Origin: Maritimibacter sp.
GTDB taxonomy: Bacteria; Pseudomonadota; Alphaproteobacteria; Rhodobacterales; Rhodobacteraceae
Length of the DNA stretch: 64,000 bases
NCBI GenBank assembly: GCA_002695005.1
Contig: NZNT01000013.1
Coordinates: 1-64,000 of the forward strand
Direction of reading: 5' to 3'
Shown here in pieces: positions 44,774-52,738 of the stretch. The notes below the pieces were generated by a model, which saw only the letters and a list, made by a program, of their open reading frames with translations, did not search any database and was not told the origin of the DNA. How positions within the stretch are numbered: the stretch's first letter is position 1; every line of letters begins with the position of its first letter. The position numbers and the translations under genes were made by a program.

Positions 44774-45142
44774 TTACCCCGCCACCATTCTGAGGGCCTT
44801 GACGAGCTTGGCAGGGTCGAAGGGCTTCACGATCCAGCCGGTAGCGCCGGCCTCCCGCGCGCGATCTTTCATGTCAGCCGCGCTTTCCGTCGTGAGCACG
44901 AGGATCGGGACCGACCGAAACTCTTCCTTCGCGCGCACTGCATCAATGAAACCGAATCCATCCATGCGAGGCATGTTGATGTCAGTTATGATTGCGTCAG
45001 GCGGCGCGATCTCTTCCAGGACTTCCAGGCCGTGTATCCCGTCCTCGGCCACATGCGCTTCGATCCCTTCTGCGGTGAGGGCCAGCCGCACCATGTCACG
45101 CATCGTGCGGCTGTCGTCGACCGCGAGAACCTGCATCGTCAT
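44774..45142 (-). CDS. Second CheY-like response regulator (122 aa)
   Basis: A single receiver: VDDSRTMRD near the start, phosphorylation Asp in IITDINMPRMDGFG, Thr in LVLTTES and Lys in VKPFDP. The start at 45,142 forms an ATGA overlap with the STAS gene stop; the frame is open further upstream but out of domain. Likely a CheY that competes with or complements the CheY at 40,789, for example as a phosphate sink. Confidence 0.9.
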   Translation of the reverse strand: MTMQVLAVDDSRTMRDMVRLALTAEGIEAHVAEDGIHGLEVLEEIAPPDAIITDINMPRMDGFGFIDAVRAKEEFRSVPILVLTTESAADMKDRAREAGATGWIVKPFDPAKLVKALRMVAG

Positions 45143-45420
45143 GCCCGTGACTCCCACTGCGTGACCGTGTCCGTCGAGAACCCAAGAAGAGAAAGCTGAT
45201 CTGCGAGGTCGTTGGAGGCGTTGATTAACGTCAGGCTCCGTCCCGCCTCGGACCAACTACGCGCCGCCGCACGAATGACCTGCAACGACAAGGCACCGAT
45301 GTGAGTGACACCGCCGGCGTCGAGTTGAACGTCTTCCGCGTCATGGGCGAGCAAGGCATCGCGCAACGGCCCAGCGGCACGCAGGTCCAGTTTTGGCTGT
45401 AACGTGATCGTGGCGCTCAT
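45139..45420 (-). CDS. STAS-domain protein heading the che operon (93 aa)
   Basis: A single STAS domain: SATITLQPKLDLRAAGPLRDALLAH, then a VQLDAGGVTHIGALSLQVIRAAARS core. Where anti-anti-sigma factors carry a phosphorylated Ser (DSSG), this protein has I-G-A-L, so regulation by Ser phosphorylation seems lost. The start at 45,420 is chosen for the domain start. It is coupled to the CheY-like gene by an ATGA overlap. Such STAS proteins occur at the head of many che operons, with an unclear role. Confidence 0.78.
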   Translation of the reverse strand: MSATITLQPKLDLRAAGPLRDALLAHDAEDVQLDAGGVTHIGALSLQVIRAAARSWSEAGRSLTLINASNDLADQLSLLGFSTDTVTQWESRA

Positions 45421-45509
45421 CCCCAGGACCTCGCGCCAAGCCATTTGTCCGTCATCTCGTTCGGCCCTCTATTCCGTACGGTGCTGACACCGGGATACGG
45501 CAGGGGACG

Positions 45510-45524
45510 TTAAGATTGACTTAC
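45510..45524 (-). promoter_or_regulatory. CtrA-like site upstream of the che operon
   Basis: On the minus strand it reads GTAA-N7-TTAA followed by C, one mismatch from the CtrA consensus. It lies 90 bases upstream of the STAS gene start and touches the glk stop codon. Motility and chemotaxis genes are known CtrA targets in roseobacters. Confidence 0.5.
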
Positions 45525-46504
45525 CCCGAGACGGTTTTTCCAGGCCGGCGTTTCTGGGCCAGATGGCGGGCGCAGCCGGTGAGCGCGGCGTAATCGTCCT
45601 CGACCAGACAAACTGGGAAGTTCTTCATGAAACCCGCGAAACGGCCTTTGTCGCGCATTGCGTCGTCAAAGCCCATATCGGCCAACCACGGGCCAACGGC
45701 CCTCGCCACGCCGCCGACCAGGAAAATTCCACCGAAGGGCAAGTGGATAAGGGACAGGTTCCCTGTGACGGTGCCGAGGATTCGCACAAAAAACGCGAGT
45801 GCAGCGGTCGCCGTCTCATCCCCCTTGGCCGCCAGTTCCATGACCTGAGCTGCGGAATACTCTCGTGCCGCGCCCTGCCGCCCACTCATCCAGCCCGCGA
45901 CATGTGCGAGACCACGGCCGGACAGGACATCCTCGACCGCCGGAAAGCCGTGGGCCGTTTCGAAGTCCCGGCACAGGTCGAGTTCCTCGGTGGAGCGGAT
46001 CGGCAAGTTGGCGTGCCCCGATTCTGAGGGCACGACGAGCCGCCCGGCCGGGGTTTCATGGACGGGTGCGCAGTTGAAACCCGTTCCGACCCCGATCACG
46101 AGTTTCGAGGCATGGTCCGGTGCCGCAGTTCCGGCCACCACGCGGGTAACGCGATCCGGCGCGATATGGCCCAGAGCATGCCCCTGCGCCTGAAGGTCAT
46201 TGATGACATCCACGACTTCGGCACGGGCCGCGCGTGCGACCGTTTCCGCGTCGATGGTCCAGTCGAGGTTGGTCATGTCGCCGACCCCGTCGCGAACCGG
46301 CCCCGCAAGAGCGACACAGGCGCCGCCACAGTCCGGGTTGTTCTGACCGGCCAGATAGGCGGTGAGCACAGTTTCCAGCCCTGCGAAGTCAGCGTTTCTG
46401 AACCGTTCGATCGTATCAGGGAGAAGCCGGGTTCCCTCCGCCAGTGCCACGCGTGTGTTCGTGCCGCCGATATCAGCGACGAGGGAGAGGGCGGTCTCGG
46501 TCAT
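45521..46504 (-). CDS. glk: Glucokinase (327 aa)
   Basis: Phosphorylates glucose released by the glycosidases of this cluster. Glk-family features are the ATP phosphate loop ADIGGTNTRVALA, the catalytic Asp in VINDLQAQ, IGVGTGFNCAPV and the SESGHANLP substrate loop. It is not a ROK-type enzyme, as the ROK zinc motif is absent. The start at 46,504 is chosen because the family starts with the phosphate loop; 41 further upstream codons lack homology. It follows the GH1 gene by 22 bases. Confidence 0.93.
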   Translation of the reverse strand: MTETALSLVADIGGTNTRVALAEGTRLLPDTIERFRNADFAGLETVLTAYLAGQNNPDCGGACVALAGPVRDGVGDMTNLDWTIDAETVARAARAEVVDVINDLQAQGHALGHIAPDRVTRVVAGTAAPDHASKLVIGVGTGFNCAPVHETPAGRLVVPSESGHANLPIRSTEELDLCRDFETAHGFPAVEDVLSGRGLAHVAGWMSGRQGAAREYSAAQVMELAAKGDETATAALAFFVRILGTVTGNLSLIHLPFGGIFLVGGVARAVGPWLADMGFDDAMRDKGRFAGFMKNFPVCLVEDDYAALTGCARHLAQKRRPGKTVSG

Positions 46505-46526
46505 GGTCTGGTCCGGTAAGGCTTGG

Positions 46527-47858
46527 TCACGGCCGGGCGAGCGCCCGCGCCATTGCGTGGTAGGATGCTTTCGGCAGGCGTTCAAGGCTGTGGAAATCCA
46601 CATGGACGAGACCGAAACGCTTGGCATAGCCCAAAGCCCATTCGTAATTGTCCATGAGGGACCAGGCGAAATACCCTTTTACCGGAGCCCCACGCGCGAT
46701 GGCATCCTGCACGGCGGCGAGATGGGCGTCGAGGTAGGCGATACGGTCAGTATCCTCAACGGCCCCGTCGCGGAGAACGTCCGGTCCGGCCATCCCGTTC
46801 TCGGTGACATAAAGCGGCAGGTCCCCGGAATAGGTTCGCGCCACATGGGTGAGAAAATGGGACAGGCCTTCCGGGTAGATTTCCCATCCCATGTCTGTCT
46901 TCGGCAGAGGACCCGGGACTTCTTCGAGTGCGGGGTAGGGGCCGTCGACCGGCGCGATGATCTTGCGCGTGTAATAGTTGATCCCGACCCAATCGAGCGG
47001 CTGGCGAATCGTGGCCATGTCGCCCTCCCAGCCCGCTGGTAAGTGCGGGGCGAGACCCGCGAGCATCTCTTCAGGGTAGGTGCCGTCGAAGGCCGCGCCG
47101 AGAAAGGTGCGGTTGAAGATGGCGTCATAGGTTGCGGCAGCATGCGCGGCCTCTACCGTATCGTCCACCGGCACGGCGTACTCAAGGTTGAAGACAGCGC
47201 CGAGGTTTTCGTGACCCGCGCCACGCATCGCCTGCGTGGCCCTGCCGTGGGCCAGAAGGACATTGTGGATCGCGCGAGACGCCGCGCGTATGTCTCGAAC
47301 GCCCGGCGCATGGATGCCAAGGAAATGACTGAGCCAGCTCACGCACCAGAATTCGTTGATCGTGGCCGTGGACCAGACCCGGTCGCCGATCCGATCCATC
47401 AACACCAGCGCGTAGTCGGCGAACCACTTGGACACGTCCGGATGTGTCCATCCGCCCTTGTCTGAGAGCGCTGAGGGCATCTCCCAATGATAAAGGGTCA
47501 ACGCCGGTTTCAGGCCAAGCTCAAGCATCCCATCCACGAGCTTGTCGTAAAAATCCAGCCCTTCAGCATTGGGTGCCCCGCGCCCTTCGGGCAGGACACG
47601 CGCCCAGCTTGCGGAGAAGCGATACGCGTCGAAATTCCCGTCGCGGATCAGGTCGAGATCTTCCGGCCAGCGATGGTAATGGTCGCAGGCCACGGCTCCG
47701 TCTTCCGCCCGATCGACATTGCCGGGGGTAGCGGAAAAGGTATCCCAGTGGGTCGAACCGGCGCCGCCGAAACGGTGCCCCTCGATCTGGTAGGACGATG
47801 TGGAGACACCGAAGAGGAAGTCTTCGGGGAAGTCCTTGCGGGATCTGTTCAAGGTCAT
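46527..47858 (-). CDS. GH1 family beta-glycosidase (443 aa)
   Basis: A retaining glycosidase with a TIM barrel. The N-terminal FLFGVSTSSYQIEG and the nucleophile motif YVTENGMAG are intact. The acid/base motif reads TINEF rather than the usual NEP, but keeps the Glu. The enzyme probably cleaves beta-glucosides or related disaccharides in the cytoplasm. It overlaps the regulator gene upstream by four bases (ATGA) and precedes glk, so regulator, glycosidase and kinase form one unit, divergent from the transporter. Confidence 0.92.
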   Translation of the reverse strand: MTLNRSRKDFPEDFLFGVSTSSYQIEGHRFGGAGSTHWDTFSATPGNVDRAEDGAVACDHYHRWPEDLDLIRDGNFDAYRFSASWARVLPEGRGAPNAEGLDFYDKLVDGMLELGLKPALTLYHWEMPSALSDKGGWTHPDVSKWFADYALVLMDRIGDRVWSTATINEFWCVSWLSHFLGIHAPGVRDIRAASRAIHNVLLAHGRATQAMRGAGHENLGAVFNLEYAVPVDDTVEAAHAAATYDAIFNRTFLGAAFDGTYPEEMLAGLAPHLPAGWEGDMATIRQPLDWVGINYYTRKIIAPVDGPYPALEEVPGPLPKTDMGWEIYPEGLSHFLTHVARTYSGDLPLYVTENGMAGPDVLRDGAVEDTDRIAYLDAHLAAVQDAIARGAPVKGYFAWSLMDNYEWALGYAKRFGLVHVDFHSLERLPKASYHAMARALARP

Positions 47859-48904
47859 GTGGGTTCCGTGATTGAGACTTGGGCGGGGGCAGGGCCCGTG
47901 GACTGGCCGAGGATCAGCTCGGCTTCGAGAAGTTCCGAGCGCGGGGCGTCGGAGCCGCTGGCTATGATGTCGAGAAGCATGGTGGCCGCGCGCCGACCGG
48001 CCTCACGCACCGAAGACCGGGTCGCGGTGAAGATCGGATCGTCCCCGCCGTTCGGCAGGTAGGAGAGGTCATCGTCGTGGATGATGAGCGACACGTCGCG
48101 CCCCATCTCCAGCCCGGCCTCGCGGATCGCACGGCGGATCCCGATGGCCAGGATCATGGATGAGGCGATGATGGCGGTCGGCGGGTCGTCGCGGCCCAAC
48201 ATGTCGCGGGTCCGGTCGTGGCCGAACTGCTCGGTCATTTCCCCCGACACCTTCAAGTCGTCGAAATGGCGGAGGCCTTGTGCGTCGTGTGCGGCTTCGA
48301 ACCCGGCGCGCCGTCGGATCGCGAAATCCATGTTTTCGAGCCCGTTGATGAGCGCGATACGTCGGTGACCCAAATCCAGCAGAAACGCAGTGGCACGCTG
48401 AAAGGCCCGCAGGTTGTTCATGTCGACCCAGGAATAGCTCTCGTCCGATTCCGATGCCCGGCCATGTACGACGAAGGGGATACCCACAGATTTGAGCAGG
48501 CTGATGCGTCGATCGCCTTCGCGCGGCGCATGGACGATGATTCCATCGACCGATCCTTTGGATTTGAACTCCTCGTAAGCGCGGGCCTGTTCGGCTTCCG
48601 GCACGATAGAGATCAGCATGTCGTAACCCGACTTGGAGTAGACCTCGCCAGCGCCCGCGATGAAATCGGCGAAGACCGGATTGACCATTTCGTGCCCCGA
48701 AGCGAGGGGAATGACGTGGCCGATTGCCATGGCTCGCCCCGTGGCGAGGGAACGCGCGCGCATGTTGGGACGATAACCATAGGCCTCTGCCGCCGCCTGG
48801 ACCTTGCGTCGCGTTGCGTCCGACACTTCCGGAAAACCGTTCAGCGCCCGGCTGACGGTGGTCGGCGAAAGGCCGAGGGCCTTGGCGAGTTCTTTGAGGG
48901 TCAT
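47855..48904 (-). CDS. aglR: LacI-family regulator of the alpha-glucoside cluster (349 aa)
   Basis: The N-terminal LacI HTH (MTLKELAKALGLSPTTVSRALNG) with hinge helix is followed by a periplasmic-binding-protein-like sugar domain (about 60-335). The ATG at 48,904 is chosen because the HTH starts there; the frame continues 50 codons upstream without homology. Two copies of a 13-bp sequence lie in the divergent promoter, one only four bases upstream of this start, so it probably represses itself and the agl operon. The name is by context and homology to AglR. Confidence 0.88.
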   Translation of the reverse strand: MTLKELAKALGLSPTTVSRALNGFPEVSDATRRKVQAAAEAYGYRPNMRARSLATGRAMAIGHVIPLASGHEMVNPVFADFIAGAGEVYSKSGYDMLISIVPEAEQARAYEEFKSKGSVDGIIVHAPREGDRRISLLKSVGIPFVVHGRASESDESYSWVDMNNLRAFQRATAFLLDLGHRRIALINGLENMDFAIRRRAGFEAAHDAQGLRHFDDLKVSGEMTEQFGHDRTRDMLGRDDPPTAIIASSMILAIGIRRAIREAGLEMGRDVSLIIHDDDLSYLPNGGDDPIFTATRSSVREAGRRAATMLLDIIASGSDAPRSELLEAELILGQSTGPAPAQVSITEPT

Positions 48905-48908
48905 TCTT

Positions 48909-48921
48909 CCAAACCGCTTTG
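48909..48921. promoter_or_regulatory. Putative AglR operator, copy 1
   Basis: CCAAACCGCTTTG, partly symmetrical, overlapping the ribosome-binding region of the regulator gene. An exact copy on the opposite strand lies at 49,067-49,079. Confidence 0.65.
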
Positions 48922-49065
48922 AATCAGAAGGACGGTAGCGACTCCGACCGAGCGCGTCAAAAGATCGTGCGCATACCGGGCGATCTTCAGGTTTTCCTGC
49001 CCAATTGAAGGGCGGTCCGGGAATCGAGATTGACTCGTTGAAGGTCATGAGCAAGTTTCAGGCAT

Positions 49066-49079
49066 CCAAAGCGGTTTGG
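49066..49079. promoter_or_regulatory. Putative AglR operator, copy 2
   Basis: The complement reads CCAAACCGCTTTGG, a nearly perfect palindrome containing the 13 bases of copy 1. It lies 70 bases before the aglE start, where LacI-type repressors commonly bind. Confidence 0.7.
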
Positions 49080-49148
49080 GCCACGGCGACTCGCGGCCCC
49101 CGTACTGAGATCAACAGGCACCGAATGGTGCAAATCCGGGAGGAATTC

Positions 49149-50504
49149 ATGAAAAGATCATTGATTGTGAGCGTCGCGACGCTGGCTCTGACCGCGGGCC
49201 TCGCCCATGCGGCCAGCCATGAAGGCGGCATGTTCACCGAAGGCGAAGGCCCCTACAGCTGGGATCAGCTTGAGAGCTTCGCTGGCGAGCACGATTATTC
49301 CGGTCAAGAGGTCACGATCCTCGGCCCATGGCTCGCGGGCGAGCAGGAGAATTTCGAAAACCTCCTGGCCTTCTTCGAGGAAGCCACCGGGGCGAGCGTG
49401 TCCTACGTTGGCTCTGACTCGATGGAGCAACAGATCGTCATCGACGCAGAGGCGGGCTCCGCGCCCAACCTCGCCGTGTTCCCGCAGCCAGGTCTCGCCG
49501 CCAACATGGCGTCGCGCGGATTCCTGTCGCCGCTGTCGGACGACACGGCAAACTGGATCGAGAGCAACTACGCCGCAGGTGAATCCTGGGTCGATCTGGG
49601 CACCTATGAGAATGACGAGGGGAACGAAGAGCTCTATGGCTTCTTCTTCAACGTGAACGTCAAGTCGCTCGTCTGGTACATCCCCGAGAACTTCGAGGAC
49701 TTCGGCTACGAAGTGCCGGAGACGATGGAAGAGCTCAAGACGCTCACAGAACAGATGGTCGAGGATGGCGAGACGCCGTGGTGCATTGGGCTTGGCTCGG
49801 GCGGTGCGACCGGCTGGCCCGCGACCGACTGGGTCGAGGATCTCATGCTGCGTACGCAGGAACCGGCGGTCTATGACCAGTGGGTGTCGAACGAGATCCC
49901 GTTCAACGATCCTGCCGTGATCGGCGCGATCGAGGAATTCGGTTGGTTCCTGGAGGGCGACCGCGTGTCGGGTGGTGCCGAAGCTGTCGCCTCGGTCGAC
50001 TTCCGTGACTCGCCCAAGGGTCTGTTCGACGCGCCGCCGCAGTGCATGATGCACCGCCAGGCCTCGTTCATCCCGGCATATTTCCCTGAAGGGACCGAAG
50101 TAGGCGCCGACGTCGACTTCTTCTACTTCCCGGCTTACGCGGAAAAAGACCTTGGCACACCGGTTCTGGGTGCGGGGACGCTCATGTCCATCACCGAGGA
50201 CAGCGAGGCGACCCGAGGCCTCATGGAGTTCTTCCAGACCGACTTCGCACATGAGATCATGATGGCACAGGATGCTTTCCTCACGCCGCTCAAGAGTGCC
50301 AACCCCGAGGCCTATGCGGACGACACCCTGCGTGCACAGGGCGAAATCCTGACCAATGCCACGACATTCCGCTTCGACGGCTCGGACCTCATGCCGGGTG
50401 CTGTCGGGACCGGGACCTTCTGGACCGCCATGGTGGACTATTCCGGCGGCGCCTCCGCCGAAGAGGTCACGCAGGCCGTTCAGGACAGCTGGCCTGCCGA
50501 GTGA
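49149..50504 (+). CDS. aglE: Alpha-glucoside ABC transporter substrate-binding protein (451 aa)
   Basis: The signal peptide ends in AHA-A (about residue 22); the mature part is an extracellular solute-binding protein of the sugar (family 1) type, e.g. SAPNLAVFPQPGLAANMASRG and CIGLGSGGATGWPATDWVED. It would bind alpha-glucosides such as maltose, sucrose or trehalose in the periplasm. The ATG at 49,149 has GGAGGAA upstream; a long hairpin follows the stop, typical of binding-protein genes that need more mRNA than the permeases. Next come aglF and aglG. Confidence 0.9.
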   Translation: MKRSLIVSVATLALTAGLAHAASHEGGMFTEGEGPYSWDQLESFAGEHDYSGQEVTILGPWLAGEQENFENLLAFFEEATGASVSYVGSDSMEQQIVIDAEAGSAPNLAVFPQPGLAANMASRGFLSPLSDDTANWIESNYAAGESWVDLGTYENDEGNEELYGFFFNVNVKSLVWYIPENFEDFGYEVPETMEELKTLTEQMVEDGETPWCIGLGSGGATGWPATDWVEDLMLRTQEPAVYDQWVSNEIPFNDPAVIGAIEEFGWFLEGDRVSGGAEAVASVDFRDSPKGLFDAPPQCMMHRQASFIPAYFPEGTEVGADVDFFYFPAYAEKDLGTPVLGAGTLMSITEDSEATRGLMEFFQTDFAHEIMMAQDAFLTPLKSANPEAYADDTLRAQGEILTNATTFRFDGSDLMPGAVGTGTFWTAMVDYSGGASAEEVTQAVQDSWPAE

Positions 50505-50524
50505 TAGGCTGACATCGACGACGC

Positions 50525-50549
50525 GACGGGCCGCTTCTCGCGGCCCGTC
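50525..50549 (+). terminator. Perfect 10-bp hairpin between aglE and aglF
   Basis: GACGGGCCGC and GCGGCCCGTC pair around TTCTC. No T tract. In transport operons such a structure usually protects the binding-protein mRNA or lowers readthrough into the permease genes. Confidence 0.7.
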
Positions 50550-50578
50550 GTGCCACTGATCAGGGCAGGGGGAAGAAG

Positions 50579-51583
50579 ATGCATCCAGCGATCCAGGCCG
50601 TCATAACCGTCGGTGTCGCGGTCATCGCCGCGATCGGTTACTTCTATCTCTCCAACCTCCTTCTCGACCGTGTCCTGTTCCCGGCGCGCGGCAAGAATGC
50701 GGGTCGGAACATCAACCGGGCGAATATGATCCGGCCATGGCTGTTTCTCTTTCCTGCGCTCTTCGCGCTCGGGCTATACCTCGCGTATCCGGTCGTGGAG
50801 ACCATCCGCCTTTCGGTGACTGACCGCGTGCCCGGCGGCTATGTCTGGGCAGGCGCGGACAACTACATTGCGCTCACCGGAGACCCGAAATTCTGGGAAG
50901 CGTTGCGCAACAACTTCTTCTGGTTGCTCGTCGTCCCGGGCCTGTCGACGCTCTTCGGCCTCATCATCGCGCAGCTCACCGACAGGCTGAGCTGGGGCAA
51001 CGTGGCGAAGTCGATCATCTTCATGCCGATGGCGATCAGCTTTGTCGGTGCGTCGGTGATTTTCAAACTGGTCTATGACTACCGCCCGGCGGGCGAAGAC
51101 CAGATCGGCATCCTCAATGCGGTCTACCTTGCGCTCGGCGGCGCGGAGCCACAGACTTGGCTGACGATACCCGGCCTGAACAATTTCCTCCTGATGATCG
51201 TGCTGATCTGGATTCAGACTGGCTTTGCGATGGTTATCCTGTCCGCTGCGCTGCGTGGCATTCCGGAGGAAACGATCGAAGCGGCCATCGTGGACGGCGC
51301 GAACCCGTTCCAGATCTTCTTCAAGATCAAGGTGCCTCAGATCATGCCCACGATCATGGTGGTCTGGACCACGATCACCATTCTCGTGCTCAAGATCTTC
51401 GACATCGTTTTTGCCATGACCAATGGCCAATGGGGCACGCAAGTCCTTGCGAATTACATGTACGACAAGCTCTTTCGCGCGAATGACTGGGGTATGGGAT
51501 CGGCCAGCGCGATGGTGATCATGCTCCTCGTGCTTCCCATTCTCGTCTGGAACGTGCGCCAGGCCCGCAAGGAGATGCGCTGA
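50579..51583 (+). CDS. aglF: Alpha-glucoside ABC transporter permease AglF (334 aa)
   Basis: An inner-membrane permease with an N-terminal helix, a further cluster of helices and the EAA loop (EETIEAAIVDGANPFQIFFKIKVPQIMPT) that contacts the ATPase. Six or more membrane segments are visible. The length and order match AglF. The stop overlaps the aglG start by one base. Confidence 0.92.
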   Translation: MHPAIQAVITVGVAVIAAIGYFYLSNLLLDRVLFPARGKNAGRNINRANMIRPWLFLFPALFALGLYLAYPVVETIRLSVTDRVPGGYVWAGADNYIALTGDPKFWEALRNNFFWLLVVPGLSTLFGLIIAQLTDRLSWGNVAKSIIFMPMAISFVGASVIFKLVYDYRPAGEDQIGILNAVYLALGGAEPQTWLTIPGLNNFLLMIVLIWIQTGFAMVILSAALRGIPEETIEAAIVDGANPFQIFFKIKVPQIMPTIMVVWTTITILVLKIFDIVFAMTNGQWGTQVLANYMYDKLFRANDWGMGSASAMVIMLLVLPILVWNVRQARKEMR

Positions 51584-52731
51584 TGGACAATATCGCGGGC
51601 CGCAAACCGGCGCTCGGCTGGGCCGTCAATCTCTCGGTCATCTTCATCGTCCTCTTGTGGATTTTCCCAACGGTCGGGCTCCTCGTCTCCTCCTTCCGTA
51701 CTGCGGACCAGATCGCCTCATCGGGCTGGTGGAGGGCGTTTTTCCCCACGGAGCAGACGCAACAGTACCGGGCCACCGATCCGGGCGATGCGCGCGTCCA
51801 AGACGGGGATGTCTTTTTCGTCGAGGGGCGCATCTTCCCGGAAGGGACCGACACCACGATCTCAAGCTGGGGGACGTCGAGTCGGGATGTATCGGCCAAT
51901 GCGCCGGGCGATACAGCGGATCTGGGTGACGGTGAGACCTTCACCCTCAACGCGGACGGGACATATCGCTGGGCAGGCGATGATGAACAGATATCAGGGC
52001 GCGGTCAGCGCATATTCGTAACAGCTCTCTCGCCGCCGGAGTTCACCCTCCGAAACTATGAAAACATGCTGTTCGGTGGCTCTTCCGACAATATCACCAA
52101 GGCATTTTTCAACACTTTGACAGTCACGATCCCCGCGACGATCATCCCGATCCTCTTCGCGGCCTTCGCGGCCTATGCCTTGGCGTGGATGGATTTTCCG
52201 GGACGTGCTCTCCTTATCGCGTTTATCGTTGCGCTGCTCGTCGTGCCCTTGCAACTCGCGCTCATCCCACTTCTGAAGCTTCATCTCTCTATCGGCATCG
52301 GCAAAGGCTACCTGGGGGTGTGGCTTGCTCATACCGGCTTTGGGTTACCCTTGGCGGTCTACCTGTTACGCAATTACATGGCGGGCCTTCCGCGCGACAT
52401 CATCGAGAACGCGCGGGTCGACGGGGCGACGGATTTCCAGATCTTCGTGCGGATCATCCTGCCCCTCAGCTTTCCCGCCCTTGCAAGTTTCGCGATCTTC
52501 CAGTTCCTTTGGACATGGAACGATCTGCTGGTCGCCATCGTTTTCCTCGTCGACTCCTCTGGGGAAACAACCGTCATGACCCGCCACATCGTCGAGCTTC
52601 TCGGCACCCGCGGCGGCAACTGGGAAATTCTTGCGACGGCGGCCTTCGTCTCGATGGCGGTGCCGCTGCTCGTGTTCTTCTTCATGCAACGCTACCTTGT
52701 GCGCGGGTTGCTCGCGGGCTCGGTCAAATGA
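51583..52731 (+). CDS. aglG: Alpha-glucoside ABC transporter permease AglG (382 aa)
   Basis: The second permease. TM1 (about 11-30) is followed by a hydrophilic periplasmic stretch of about 120 residues rich in Asp and Thr, then the usual five-helix core with the EAA loop (RDIIENARVDGATDFQIFVRIILPLSFP). The large loop is typical of the AglG branch and makes it longer than MalG. One-base overlap with aglF; the GH13 gene follows after seven bases. Confidence 0.92.
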   Translation: MDNIAGRKPALGWAVNLSVIFIVLLWIFPTVGLLVSSFRTADQIASSGWWRAFFPTEQTQQYRATDPGDARVQDGDVFFVEGRIFPEGTDTTISSWGTSSRDVSANAPGDTADLGDGETFTLNADGTYRWAGDDEQISGRGQRIFVTALSPPEFTLRNYENMLFGGSSDNITKAFFNTLTVTIPATIIPILFAAFAAYALAWMDFPGRALLIAFIVALLVVPLQLALIPLLKLHLSIGIGKGYLGVWLAHTGFGLPLAVYLLRNYMAGLPRDIIENARVDGATDFQIFVRIILPLSFPALASFAIFQFLWTWNDLLVAIVFLVDSSGETTVMTRHIVELLGTRGGNWEILATAAFVSMAVPLLVFFFMQRYLVRGLLAGSVK

Positions 52732-52738
52732 GGTCACA

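Noticed and set aside
49158-50252. 364-codon frame opposite aglE
   Set aside because: Antisense shadow in GC-rich coding DNA.
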